Below, piece by piece: positions 8,955 through 17,135 of a DNA stretch of 64,000 nt. Numbering within the stretch: position 1 is the first letter of the stretch; every line of letters begins with the position of its first letter. The DNA lies in NCBI GenBank assembly GCA_963762735.1, contig CAVXMG010000006.1:1-64000 (forward strand). The letters run 5' to 3'. The notes under the pieces were generated by a model. It saw nothing but the letters and a program-made list of their open reading frames with translations, made no database searches and had not been told where the DNA came from. The position numbers were made by a program, and so were the translations under genes. The stretch is from DASXKD01 sp963762735 (lineage in GTDB: Bacteria > Actinomycetota > Actinomycetes > Streptosporangiales > Streptosporangiaceae).

Positions 8955-9914
8955 CTATGGGCCGACCACCGATACCGTGCTGTCGTTCTGGTTGGTGACG
9001 TACACGAGCCTGGTTTGCGGGTTCACCGCGACGTTGGATGGCAGCGACCCGACCTTGACCGTCCCGGTGACGGTGTTTGTCGTCCCGTCGGCGACCAGGA
9101 GCTGGGCATGCCAGAAGCTGTCGACGTAGATCGTGTCCGTCAGCGGGTTCACCGCTATCCCCCATGGGTTGCGGACGGTGAAGGTCGCGGTGACCGTATT
9201 GGTCTTTCCGTCGATCACCGCTACCGGGCCGGCCTGGCCGGTGGCGACGGTCACGTCGTAAATGGTGTCGGTCTGCGGGTCCACGGCGACGCCGAGGCCG
9301 CGGACACCGATTCTGGCGATGACCTTGTTCGTCCGCCCGCTGATCACCGATACGGCCGTCTGGCCGGTGGCGTAGGCGGTGTCGGTGAGCGGATTCACCG
9401 CCACGCCGAGCGGGTCGTAGGCGACGCGGATCGTGGCAATGACCGTGTTGGTCTTCCCGTCGATCAACGCCACGTTGTGGCCTCGGAACCGGCCGACGTA
9501 GACCTTGCCGGTGCCCGGGTTCACGGCGATGCCCGCCGCAGGGAACGGCACCTTGATCGTGGCGCTGATCTTGTTCGTCTTGCCGTTGATCACCGCTATC
9601 GACCGCCCGCCCGGATTGGTGACGTACACCAGATCGGTGCGTGGGTTTACCGCGGCCTGCCAGGGGCTACCTCCGAGATGGAGGGTAGCGGTCACCGTGT
9701 TTGTCTTCCCGTTGATCACCGACACCGTGCCGTCGCCCCCGCAGGGCACGTAGATCATGTCGGTCGCCGGGTTCACCGCCACTCCGATCGGATGGAAGCA
9801 CACCGGGATCGTGGCAACGACCTGCTGGGAGGTGTCCGCGGCGCCGGCCGCCGCAGGCGCCATCGTCGCGGCGGTCAGCAGGGATAGGCAGATCAGGTAC
9901 CTGGCTGTTCGCAT
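8955..9914 (-). CDS. Secreted YVTN-repeat beta-propeller protein
   Basis: 319 residues from ATG 9914, which has GAGGAG upstream; the open frame extends further but the signal peptide (MRTARYLICLSLLTAATMAPAAAGA) fixes the start. The mature protein is about seven units of roughly 42 residues with the recurring pattern VA-NP-TDxIYV, VSVINGKTNTV and ATIxV, the 40-residue YVTN/YncE-like propeller repeat. Such proteins are extracytoplasmic; ligands are mostly unknown (YncE-type propellers can bind DNA or act in surface interactions). It is monocistronic by appearance and convergent with the dehalogenase gene (8 bp between stops). Confidence 0.85.
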   Translation of the reverse strand: MRTARYLICLSLLTAATMAPAAAGAADTSQQVVATIPVCFHPIGVAVNPATDMIYVPCGGDGTVSVINGKTNTVTATLHLGGSPWQAAVNPRTDLVYVTNPGGRSIAVINGKTNKISATIKVPFPAAGIAVNPGTGKVYVGRFRGHNVALIDGKTNTVIATIRVAYDPLGVAVNPLTDTAYATGQTAVSVISGRTNKVIARIGVRGLGVAVDPQTDTIYDVTVATGQAGPVAVIDGKTNTVTATFTVRNPWGIAVNPLTDTIYVDSFWHAQLLVADGTTNTVTGTVKVGSLPSNVAVNPQTRLVYVTNQNDSTVSVVGP

Positions 9915-10128
9915 GGCCCGGCTCCTCGTCAGACGGTGCGCGGTGGCCGGCTCGCCCTGGGCCACCGCGCTGACTGTCGTCGCAGGGGCGGCGTCATCCA
10001 CAGGTGAGACGTGCGCCGGAGCACGGCGGTTGACGGCCGGTGCCGGCCCGGATGGAATGTTTGCCACCGGCTCTCTGGGTACGCAAGTCATTGGCGGGCG
10101 AGGCGCCCGCGCGGATGGGGTGACCCAT

Positions 10129-10342
10129 ATGTGGCTCGATGTCGCCATCGTGGCCCTGTTTATCGTCGGTATCTACTGCTTCGCCGTGCTGACCGGCTGG
10201 CAGACGCGCTTGATCGGCCCGCAGGAGCAATCGCCGGGCCGAGGACATGTACGACCAGTACGCCGGTTCCCCGCGCCAGCAGCGGCGGTATGCCAAGGAG
10301 CACGGCGAGACCTGGCATGACGACCCGGCCTCACGGCGGTAG
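10129..10342 (+). pseudogene. Small single-span membrane protein, apparently frameshifted
   Basis: ATG 10129 opens a helix (MWLDVAIVALFIVGIYCFAVLTGWQTRL). Near 10212 the sensible continuation moves to another frame (ARRSNRRAEDMYDQYAG ... RQQRRYAKEHGETWHDD, stop 10340-10342). The combined product of about 70 residues looks like a membrane anchor with an acidic and basic cytosolic tail, a plausible small actinobacterial protein. In the annotated frame the tail is lost. Either a one-base indel or an assembly error explains it. The end overlaps the convergent methyltransferase gene by 12 bp. Confidence 0.45.
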
Positions 10343-10979
10343 CGGAACCTCCGCCCACAGGTACAGGCGCGGCGAGGGGTACTCGCCGGAGTAGGGAGCC
10401 CGTTCGTGCCGCTCTCGTACCGCAAGGCCTGCCGATTCCGCCATCGCCGCGATTTCGTCCAGCGATACGAGGGTCGCGCGAACCTGGACCGGAAGGCCGA
10501 ACGCGGCATCGGAGCCGGTCTCCCCGGTACCGCCGTGCATGGCGGCCAATAGCGCACCGCCGGGAGCCAGTACCCGGCGGAACTCCGCGATGGCATCGGG
10601 GATGCGTGCTCTCGGCAGGTGGATCATCGAGTAGAACGCGACGATCCCGGCCAGGGACGCCGTCACCGGCCGGGAGGTCGCACATGTCCGCCACCCGGAA
10701 CGTCAGCCCGGGCTGGCACCGCCGCGCCACCGCCACCGAGCCAGGGGAGATGTCCGCCCCGGACGCCGTGACGCCCCGGTCAGCCAGGTACCTGGTCAGG
10801 TGGCCGGCCGCGCCGCAGCCCACGTCCCATACCTCGCCGCGCCCGGCGAGCGCCGCCGCGAAGCGGTCAAGCAGGTCGCGGTCGAACGGCTTGCCGGCGA
10901 GTTCCCCGGCGAACGTGGCCGCGTAGTGCTCGGCCGCCACGTCATAGGTGTGCGCGATGTCCGGCCAGGGTGTGTTCAT
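10331..10979 (-). pseudogene. Class I SAM-dependent methyltransferase, frameshifted
   Basis: Begins at ATG 10979 (MNTPWPDIAHTYDVAAEHYA). It has the SAM motif I VWDVGCGAAGHLTRYLA, motif II region GADISPGSV, and ADMCDLPA. The frame is then lost; the remainder (SLAGIVAFYSMIHLP, RRVLAPGGALLAAMHG ... RLYLWAEVPLPP) continues in another frame to 10331. Removing one base near 10660 joins LPAGDG to SLAGIVAFYSM, exactly as expected for this family. The start overlaps the rsmD-like stop (ATGA), so the pair is translationally coupled. Substrate unknown. The gene may be intact if the indel is a sequencing error. Confidence 0.8.
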
Positions 10980-11530
10980 TCGTGGGCCGCCGCGGCGAAG
11001 AAGGTGAACCGGACCCGGCCGTAGCTCCGCTCGTCGGCGAGTTCCAGGTGCGCCAGGTCCAGCGGGACGCTCTCCGACGGGTCGTGCTGCGCGACGACGA
11101 CCGCGCCATCGGCCAGCCAGCCGGGCTCGCGGTCGAGGAGCGCGACGGCGCGCGGCCACAGGCCGCGCCACTGTGGCGGGGCCACGAAGATCACGTCGAA
11201 GGGAACCGGCGGTTCCCGCAGGTAGCCGAACACGTCCCGGCCGACCACCTCGGCCCGTGCCGCCAGGCCGGTGACCTCCAGGTTGTGCCGGATGCCCGCC
11301 AGGGCAGGCGCGGCCCTTTCGACGAACGTGGCGCTGGCCGCGCCCCGGCTGAGCGCCTCGATGCCGACGCTGCCCGTGCCCGCGAACAGGTCAAGGAAGC
11401 GGCTGTCACCGATCCGCGGCGTGAGGATGTTGAACAGGCTCTCCTTGGCCCGGTCGGTGATCGGCCGGGTGGCGGAGGTGCGCGGCGGCCGCAGGGTCCG
11501 CCCCTTGGCGCTGCCGGCGATCACCCTCAC
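10976..11530 (-). CDS. rsmD: RsmD-family RNA/DNA methyltransferase
   Basis: 184 residues; starts MRVIAGSAKGRTLRPP, with TRPITDRAKESLFNIL, the SAM motif LDLFAGTGSVGIEALSRGA, and FVERA. This is the hallmark arrangement of RsmD, which makes m2G966 in 16S rRNA. The catalytic (N/D)PPY tetrapeptide is replaced by APPQ in FDVIFVAPPQW. A variant of this kind, as far as I recall, occurs in some RsmD relatives, so activity may differ. The usual partner coaD is absent; the gene is instead coupled to a second methyltransferase. Confidence 0.85.
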   Translation of the reverse strand: MRVIAGSAKGRTLRPPRTSATRPITDRAKESLFNILTPRIGDSRFLDLFAGTGSVGIEALSRGAASATFVERAAPALAGIRHNLEVTGLAARAEVVGRDVFGYLREPPVPFDVIFVAPPQWRGLWPRAVALLDREPGWLADGAVVVAQHDPSESVPLDLAHLELADERSYGRVRFTFFAAAAHE

Positions 11531-11554
11531 CGGGCCATCATCTCGTGGCGGGGC

Positions 11555-12175
11555 TCACAGTTGCCCGCCGTAGAAGCCGTGCCGGGCAAGCGGCTCCACC
11601 AGTTGGGCCTCCTCGTAGGCCAGGTGGGACAACAGGACATCGGTCAGGATGTCGGCCGCCTCCTGCAGCCCGTCGAACCCGTCCGGGTCGCGCAGGTGCT
11701 CGACCAGTGCGGCGTCCACGTCCTCAAGTACCTGGTGAATGGTCTTGTGCTCGTCGGCCAGCCGGTCAAGCACCGGTGCCAGGCCCGATTCAGCCGCCCG
11801 CAGGTGCGGGAACACCGCCTGGTCTTCCAGGGTGTGGTGCCCGGTCACGATCCGGCAGTACGAGGCGCAGTACGCGCCCAGCGTCCAACTGTTCTGCCGC
11901 AGCGTTGTCTGGTTGATCGCCGAACGCACTCGCGCGGCGCTGGCGGCGTCCCTGACCTGGCCGATGAGGTCGCGGATCTGGGCGAGTTCGGAACGCAGGT
12001 GGTCGTGTATCTCGACGAGATGGCGGGCGACCGCCCGGCCGTGAGCCGAGTAGGCCGCGTCCTGCGGCGGCTGCGGGCCGGCCGGCCGGGCGGACTCGTC
12101 CCAGAGCCGGGCCGTGCTGAGCCGTTCGCCGGTGTCCGGGGTCGGCGTCACGCCCAGCACCTCACGCGCGGTCAT
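11555..12175 (-). CDS. Hemerythrin HHE domain protein
   Basis: 206 residues. After a 45-residue polar N-terminus comes a four-helix HHE domain: HLVEIHDHLRSEL (helix 1 His), SYCRIVTGHHTLEDQAVFPHL (HH-x2-E and H), DRLADEHKTIHQVL (H-x3-H), HLAYEEAQLVEPL (H-x3-E). These residues would bind a di-iron centre used for O2/NO sensing or storage. It is cytosolic and probably monocistronic, lying 24 bp from the rsmD-like start on the same strand. Confidence 0.85.
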   Translation of the reverse strand: MTAREVLGVTPTPDTGERLSTARLWDESARPAGPQPPQDAAYSAHGRAVARHLVEIHDHLRSELAQIRDLIGQVRDAASAARVRSAINQTTLRQNSWTLGAYCASYCRIVTGHHTLEDQAVFPHLRAAESGLAPVLDRLADEHKTIHQVLEDVDAALVEHLRDPDGFDGLQEAADILTDVLLSHLAYEEAQLVEPLARHGFYGGQL

Positions 12176-12255
12176 CGCACCTCCGGCAGCCCCACCCTGG
12201 TTGAGAGATCAACTGTATGTCGGCCACCGCGGTGGGCAGGACCGGCCCTCTCCGG

Positions 12256-13605
12256 TCATCGGGGGAGCACGTGCGGGTTGAGTATCCCGTCCGGGTCGAA
12301 CGCCGACCTGATCCGGGCGAATAGCGCGCGCTCCTGCGCGGACCGGACCAGCGGCAGCCAGCGGGCCTTCAGCGCGCCGATGCCGTGCTCGGCCGAGATC
12401 GACCCGCCGAGCGAGGCCACGAAGCCAAACACCGCGTCCTCGTGCCGCCCGTCCGCCTCTGCCGCGGGCACCACGTTGACGTGCAGGTTCCCGTCCGCGA
12501 CGTGCCCGTAGATGATCACCTTCGCGCCGGGGTCCACGGACCGGACCACCGCGCCGACCTCGCTGGCCAGCGTGACCCATTGCGCGGCCGGTACCGACAC
12601 GTCGAGCTTCAGCGGCACCCCGAGGAACCCGGCCGCCTCGGGATGGCGCTCCCGGCAGGCCCACAGCCTGGCCCGGTCCGCCGCCGTGTTGCCCACAGCC
12701 ACCGGGTGGTCTCCGGCCACCCCGGCCAGGTCCTCGTCCGCTCCCGGCCCGGCGGCCTCCAGCAGCAGGAACGCGGGAACCGGGTCACGCAGCGGCGGCG
12801 CCAGCCCGGCATGCTCGGCCAGCACGTCCAGCCCGGCCCGGGTGAAGAACTCCGCCGACAGCAGGCCGGGGACGGCGCGCAACGCCTCCCTGGTCAGTTC
12901 GTGGACCTCGCCGGGGCCATCGAGCCCGATGATCACGGTGACCGGATCGACCGCCCGCGGGACGAGCTGGATCCGGGCCGCGGTGACCACGGCCAGCGTC
13001 CCCTCCGAGCCGGCCAGCAGGCCCGCGTAGTCGTACCCGGTGTTGTCCTTGACCAGCCCGGCCAGGTGCGACACCACGGTGCCGTCGGCGAGCGCCGCCT
13101 CCACGCCGCGCACCTGGGCCCGCATCGGCCCGTAGCGCAGCACCCGGAGCCCGCCCGCGTTGGTCGCGACCGCGCCGCCCACCGTGGCACTGTCCCTGCT
13201 GGCGATCAGCACCCCGAGGTCAAGCCCCGGATCCGCGTCCGCGACCCGCTGCAACGACACCCCCGCGCCAGCCGTGACCTGCGCCGCGTCGGCGTCCACC
13301 GCCCCCAGCCGGTCCAGCCTGGCCAGGCTCAGCACCACCTCGCCGTGGAGCGGGACGCCCCCGCCCACCAGCCCCGTGTTCCCGCCCTGCGGGACCACAG
13401 GCACGCCCGCCTCCCGGCAGAGCCCCAGCACCGCCGCGACCTCAGCGGTGTCCGCGGGGCGCAGCACGGCCGGGGCATGCCCGCGGAAGCGGCCGGTCCA
13501 GTCCACCGCGTACCCGGCGGTGGCATCCCCGGTCAGCACATGCGCATCGCCCACCACAGAAGCGAACTCGGCCAACAACGCCCCGGGAAGCCCGCTGTCG
13601 CTCAT
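12256..13605 (-). CDS. FAD-linked 2-hydroxyacid oxidase/dehydrogenase (GlcD/D2HGDH-like)
   Basis: 449 residues from ATG 13605. The PCMH FAD-binding domain holds VVPQGGNTGLVGGGVP and, further on, DSATVGGAVATNAGG. The C-terminal cap domain has IIYGHVADGNLHVNV and ends with SAEHGIGALKARWLPL, the signature of the D-lactate / glycolate / D-2-hydroxyglutarate dehydrogenase group. It would oxidise a D-2-hydroxyacid and reduce FAD in the cytosol. The intergenic region directly upstream holds an operator-like inverted repeat resembling GntR/FadR-type sites, common for lactate and glycolate genes. The exact substrate is open. Confidence 0.88.
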   Translation of the reverse strand: MSDSGLPGALLAEFASVVGDAHVLTGDATAGYAVDWTGRFRGHAPAVLRPADTAEVAAVLGLCREAGVPVVPQGGNTGLVGGGVPLHGEVVLSLARLDRLGAVDADAAQVTAGAGVSLQRVADADPGLDLGVLIASRDSATVGGAVATNAGGLRVLRYGPMRAQVRGVEAALADGTVVSHLAGLVKDNTGYDYAGLLAGSEGTLAVVTAARIQLVPRAVDPVTVIIGLDGPGEVHELTREALRAVPGLLSAEFFTRAGLDVLAEHAGLAPPLRDPVPAFLLLEAAGPGADEDLAGVAGDHPVAVGNTAADRARLWACRERHPEAAGFLGVPLKLDVSVPAAQWVTLASEVGAVVRSVDPGAKVIIYGHVADGNLHVNVVPAAEADGRHEDAVFGFVASLGGSISAEHGIGALKARWLPLVRSAQERALFARIRSAFDPDGILNPHVLPR

Positions 13606-13615
13606 GTCACCCCAA

Positions 13616-13673
13616 TTGTGGTCGTTGGCATGCTGACCACAAAAGAATGTCGTCGTTGTGCCAATGACCACAA
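13616..13673. promoter_or_regulatory. Operator-like inverted repeats upstream of the FAD oxidase
   Basis: 13616-13642 is a perfect inverted repeat TTGTGGTC-N11-GACCACAA. A second, overlapping-style site TTGTG-N8-CACAA with GACCACAA follows at 13656-13673. Both lie 11-68 bp upstream of the oxidase start. The TGGTC/GACCA half-site is the type read by FadR/LldR-group GntR regulators. No such regulator is encoded in the window, so the binder is inferred. Confidence 0.6.
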
Positions 13674-13739
13674 ACGTAGGCGGAACAGGGCGCTGTGGCG
13701 GCGGGTGACGGGCGCGCGATGGCTGGCGGGCGGGGCATG

Positions 13740-15062
13740 CTAACCCCGGCAGGCGTGCATGGCGCGGGCGAAGGCCGCGCCACGATCGGCGTAGTCGCGG
13801 AAGGCGCCGAAGCTCGGCGCGGCGGGCGACAGCAGCACGACCCCGTCCGGGCGCGCCCAGCCGAACCCGCGCTCCACCGCGGCGTCCAGGTCGGCGCAAG
13901 GGACCACGTCCACCTTGGCAGGCTCCGCCGCCTCGATCGCGGCCAGGATCCGGGGCCCGGTGTCCGGGATGGTGAGCACCAGGGTCGGCCAGTCACGCGC
14001 GGCCAGGCCGGTGGCGAGCGGCGCGTAGTCGATGCCACGGTCGTGGCCCCCCGCGATGAGCGCGACCCGGCGGCCGGGGAAGGCGTCAAGCGCGGCCAGG
14101 GTGGGCAGCACGTTGGTGGACAGGCTGTCGTCCACGAACGTCACCCCGCCGACCTCGCCGATCACCTGGAGCCGGCTGGCCAGTTGGACGAATCCAGCCG
14201 CGGCCCGCGCCAGCGCCTCCTCGTCGTCGGCCTCGCGAACGCCGAGCGCGCGCAGGACGGCCCGGGCGATCAGGGCATTGCGCCGGCTGTGCGCGCCGAG
14301 CAGGCCCAGTGGGGCCATCCAGATGCTGCCGGGTTCGTCGTCCGCGCTGACCCACTCCACCCGTGGGCCGAGCAGAGCGGCGCGCTCGTGCAGCAGATCG
14401 CTGTCCCCGTTGGCAATGGTGAGGTCCGCGCCGGGCTGCGAGCAGGCGGATAGCTTGTCCGCGTAGTACGTCTCCACATCGCCATGCCAGGTCAGGTGGT
14501 CAGGATGCAGGGACGTCACTGCCACGACGGCGGGCGAGAAAGCCAGGTCGGTGGCCTGATAGCTGGATGTCTCGATGATCCAGCAGCGGGCATCCGCATC
14601 CGGCACCGCCGGGTCCCACGGGGGCTGGCCTATGTTGCCGCCGATCACGGACGGGTAGCCCCACCGGCGCAACAGATGCCCTGCGATGGCCGTTGTGCTG
14701 CTCTTGCCCTTGGTCCCGGTGATGCACGCGACCCGGCTGCGGTCTGCCTCGGCCAGCCACAGGCCGAGGCCACCGGACACGGGAATGCCGCGGCCTTCCA
14801 GCTCCGCGACCTCAGGACGGTAGCGGCTGATCCCAGGTGTCTTGACCACAACTTCGCAGGCGGCCAGCGCATCGAGGCCGCCCTCCGCGGTGGCGAGTAC
14901 CGGGCGGCCGCCCGGTCCCGGCCCGGCCGGGCGGTCGTCGACCAGTACCGGATCCACCCCAAGCTCGCTGAGCTTGCGCAGGTTGGCAGCGCCCTCCACG
15001 CCGAGGCCCCAGACGCCGGCCCGGGTACCGCGCAGGTCAGACCAGGAGATCGTTGGTCTCAT
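13740..15062 (-). CDS. murD: MurD-type UDP-MurNAc-L-Ala--glutamate ligase
   Basis: 440-residue Mur ligase: Rossmann-like N-terminus (AGVWGLGVEGAANLR), P-loop ITGTKGKSSTTA, SSYQATDL, TSLHPDHLTWHG with the metal-binding His, the Mur C-terminal domain with FVDDSLSTNV, and a C-terminal motif (LLSPAAPSF). The enzyme adds glutamate to UDP-MurNAc-L-Ala in peptidoglycan synthesis. It sits outside any dcw cluster and 3 bp after pgeF. It could be the MurD2 variant of the MurL route, which adds L-Glu; this cannot be decided here because no murL is in the window. Confidence 0.85.
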   Translation of the reverse strand: MRPTISWSDLRGTRAGVWGLGVEGAANLRKLSELGVDPVLVDDRPAGPGPGGRPVLATAEGGLDALAACEVVVKTPGISRYRPEVAELEGRGIPVSGGLGLWLAEADRSRVACITGTKGKSSTTAIAGHLLRRWGYPSVIGGNIGQPPWDPAVPDADARCWIIETSSYQATDLAFSPAVVAVTSLHPDHLTWHGDVETYYADKLSACSQPGADLTIANGDSDLLHERAALLGPRVEWVSADDEPGSIWMAPLGLLGAHSRRNALIARAVLRALGVREADDEEALARAAAGFVQLASRLQVIGEVGGVTFVDDSLSTNVLPTLAALDAFPGRRVALIAGGHDRGIDYAPLATGLAARDWPTLVLTIPDTGPRILAAIEAAEPAKVDVVPCADLDAAVERGFGWARPDGVVLLSPAAPSFGAFRDYADRGAAFARAMHACRG

Positions 15063-15065
15063 GCA

Positions 15066-15905
15066 CTAGTCGCCTCGTGGCCGGAGCTTCGCGATGGCGG
15101 CGAACCTGCCGCATGGCCGGACCGCACGGTCACTGAAAAAAAGACCGGGCTCGGCACCGGTGGGAACGGCAGCCACATGGGTGCGCTCTCGCGCCACGCC
15201 AGCCTGGCCCAGGATCACGAGGTTGGCCGCCCACAGGTCGAAGAGCCACTTGCCGGTGCCGTCGGGCCGGATGACGCTCTCCGCATCCGCGCCGAAGGAC
15301 TCCCGCGCCGCGTCGGCGACCTCGTCACCGACCTGGTAGCCATCGGGGGAGATGGCCGGCCCGAGCCCGGCGATGACGTTCTCAGGCCGGGCGCCCAGGG
15401 TGGCCATGGCCTCCAGCGCAGCGTCCACCACGCGGGCCACCGTGCCGCGCCAGCCAGCGTGGACACTGGCGAGCACATGCGCGGCGGGGTCGTAGAGGAC
15501 GATTGGCACGCAGTCGGCCACCATCACCACAAGGACCGTGCCCGGATCGGTGGTCACCAGCGCGTCCGCGTTGCCGATCGCGTCATCGAGGGTCCAGGCG
15601 CCCCGACCACGATCGGCGGCGGTCACGACCTGCACCTCACGGCCGTGCGCCTGGTTGCAGAACACGAAATCGCCCGGGTCGGCGCCCATCGCCTTCGCGG
15701 CCCGGCGCCGGTTCTCCAGCACGTCAGCAGGTTCATCGCCGACGTGAAGGCCGAGGTTCAGCCCGGCGTAGGCGCCGGAAGAGACCCCGCCGTGCCGGGT
15801 GGTGACCATGACGTCCACCGGGAACCCGTCGAAGGCGGGCCAGGCCAGGGTCTCCAGGCTGCCACGCGAGCGGAACTCATAGGCGGTCGCGGCTGGTGCG
15901 GTCAT
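15066..15905 (-). CDS. pgeF: PgeF/YfiH-family purine nucleoside phosphorylase (laccase-domain protein)
   Basis: 279 residues from ATG 15905 (the frame is open to 15962). Key motifs are VTTRHGGVSSGAYAGLNLGLHVGD, NQAHG (metal His), VVMVADCVPIVLYD (Cys) and LASVHAGWRGTVARVV (His), the three Zn-binding positions of the DUF152/YfiH family. The family was named polyphenol oxidase but acts as a purine nucleoside phosphorylase/deaminase and, in E. coli, edits L-Ser-containing peptidoglycan precursors. Its 3-bp spacing to the MurD-type gene fits a cell-wall quality-control role. Confidence 0.88.
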   Translation of the reverse strand: MTAPAATAYEFRSRGSLETLAWPAFDGFPVDVMVTTRHGGVSSGAYAGLNLGLHVGDEPADVLENRRRAAKAMGADPGDFVFCNQAHGREVQVVTAADRGRGAWTLDDAIGNADALVTTDPGTVLVVMVADCVPIVLYDPAAHVLASVHAGWRGTVARVVDAALEAMATLGARPENVIAGLGPAISPDGYQVGDEVADAARESFGADAESVIRPDGTGKWLFDLWAANLVILGQAGVARERTHVAAVPTGAEPGLFFSDRAVRPCGRFAAIAKLRPRGD

Positions 15906-15915
15906 CGTCTGGATA

Positions 15916-16923
15916 TTAGTGCCTCTCCTGGCGGGCAGCGGCCAGAAGATCTGACGCGGCAAGTAGGGCGGACCTGACCTCCTGCAGGTAGCTGCGCCCG
16001 CCGAAGTCCTTCATCGGGAGGTAGGCCGTCCCGGCATCGACTCCGCAGCAGGCCACGGCGCAGCCCCGGTCCAGGCCGAGCTTGCGCAGCCCGTCGAACT
16101 GCTGGAACGGCACGTAGATCTGGGTCGTCACCAGAAGGACCCGGTCGGCCGCGCGGATCCCGGCGCCCTCCGCCCAGTCCTTCAACTGGTCGGCGGTGTT
16201 CACCCGCCTCTTCGCCGGGTCGGCGGACGGCACGATAAGTACTTCGATGCCAGGGCCCTGTCCCGCGGCAGCCCACCGATACCGGCCGGAGGCCGCCCAC
16301 AGGCTGTCATCCCACTCGGCCAGACGGGGCCCGGATCGCTCAGAGATCTCCGGCTCACCCAGCCCGAACGCCGAGCGGGTCGCCGCCAGCAACGCGTCCG
16401 CCTCGTCGAACAACTCACCGAAGCCCAGTTCTCTGGCCTGGTCAGGTTCCCGCCCACCCAGCTTCCTGTGACCGCCGAGGACCGCGACGGTCCGGGTGTC
16501 GAGGCCTTCATCGAGCAGGCCCGCGGTGCGGCGGGTACGGTTCACGCACGCGCTCACCAGGCCAGACAACACCAGTACCGCCGAGAAACGGCCTGCCGGG
16601 GGCGGGGTGGCATCGACCAGCCCGAGCGCTCGGGCGGCGGCGGTGACCAGATCGTCAGGGATCACTCTGCCATTGACCTCCGCCGGGTCGGATTCGATGA
16701 AGTTCCGCTCCCGCTGAGCGCGGAAATCCCAGTCCGCGGAAAGCTCGGCCAACTGCGCCAGCAGCGCACCGAGGTCGTCTCCTGCTGGCCATGTCCAGCC
16801 CGAAGCATCGGCCAGCGCCCGCAACGGTGCTGAGGTCACCCATTCCCGGAGCGCCGTCTCCAGCCATGCGGCGGACAGCCCTCCCGGTGGCGGGGACGGC
16901 AAGGGCACGGGCTCGAATCGCAT
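15916..16923 (-). CDS. Conserved hypothetical protein divergent from the SIR2 gene
   Basis: 335 residues from ATG 16923, which has GAGGAG 8 bp upstream; ATG 16938 and longer open sequence are less likely. The N-terminal 150 residues are helical. The second half looks like an alternating alpha/beta fold with strand-loop phrases VAVLGGHRKL, GIEVLIVPS, DRVLLVTTQIYVPFQQFD and GCAVACCGVDAG. I recall similar IYVP(F/Y)Q motifs in uncharacterised actinobacterial proteins but no function. No membrane segment. It ends 10 bp from the pgeF start and is divergent from the SIR2/STAND operon across about 210 bp, so it may be part of that locus or simply a neighbour. Confidence 0.65.
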   Translation of the reverse strand: MRFEPVPLPSPPPGGLSAAWLETALREWVTSAPLRALADASGWTWPAGDDLGALLAQLAELSADWDFRAQRERNFIESDPAEVNGRVIPDDLVTAAARALGLVDATPPPAGRFSAVLVLSGLVSACVNRTRRTAGLLDEGLDTRTVAVLGGHRKLGGREPDQARELGFGELFDEADALLAATRSAFGLGEPEISERSGPRLAEWDDSLWAASGRYRWAAAGQGPGIEVLIVPSADPAKRRVNTADQLKDWAEGAGIRAADRVLLVTTQIYVPFQQFDGLRKLGLDRGCAVACCGVDAGTAYLPMKDFGGRSYLQEVRSALLAASDLLAAARQERH

Positions 16924-17135
16924 CGCACCGCTCCTCATGATCGCTGCTGGTTCTTCAGCCACCGGCAGGTGGCGATTCCGGGGGCACCTTACCCCGCCGG
17001 TCCGAGGCCGGGCATTGACGATCTCGTGTCTGTGGGCATATCTCCGGCCTGGCCTGGTCGGGAAGGAAAGGCGGTAGCGTGCTGGTTGGAGGCGCCAGCG
17101 GGCGTGCCGGGGATTGCACGGGGGGTGAGCAAGCC

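Noticed and set aside
9757..10320. 187-residue plus-strand open frame across the YVTN start
   Set aside because: Only the last part from ATG 10129 has membrane-protein character; the upstream portion is antisense to the beta-propeller gene.
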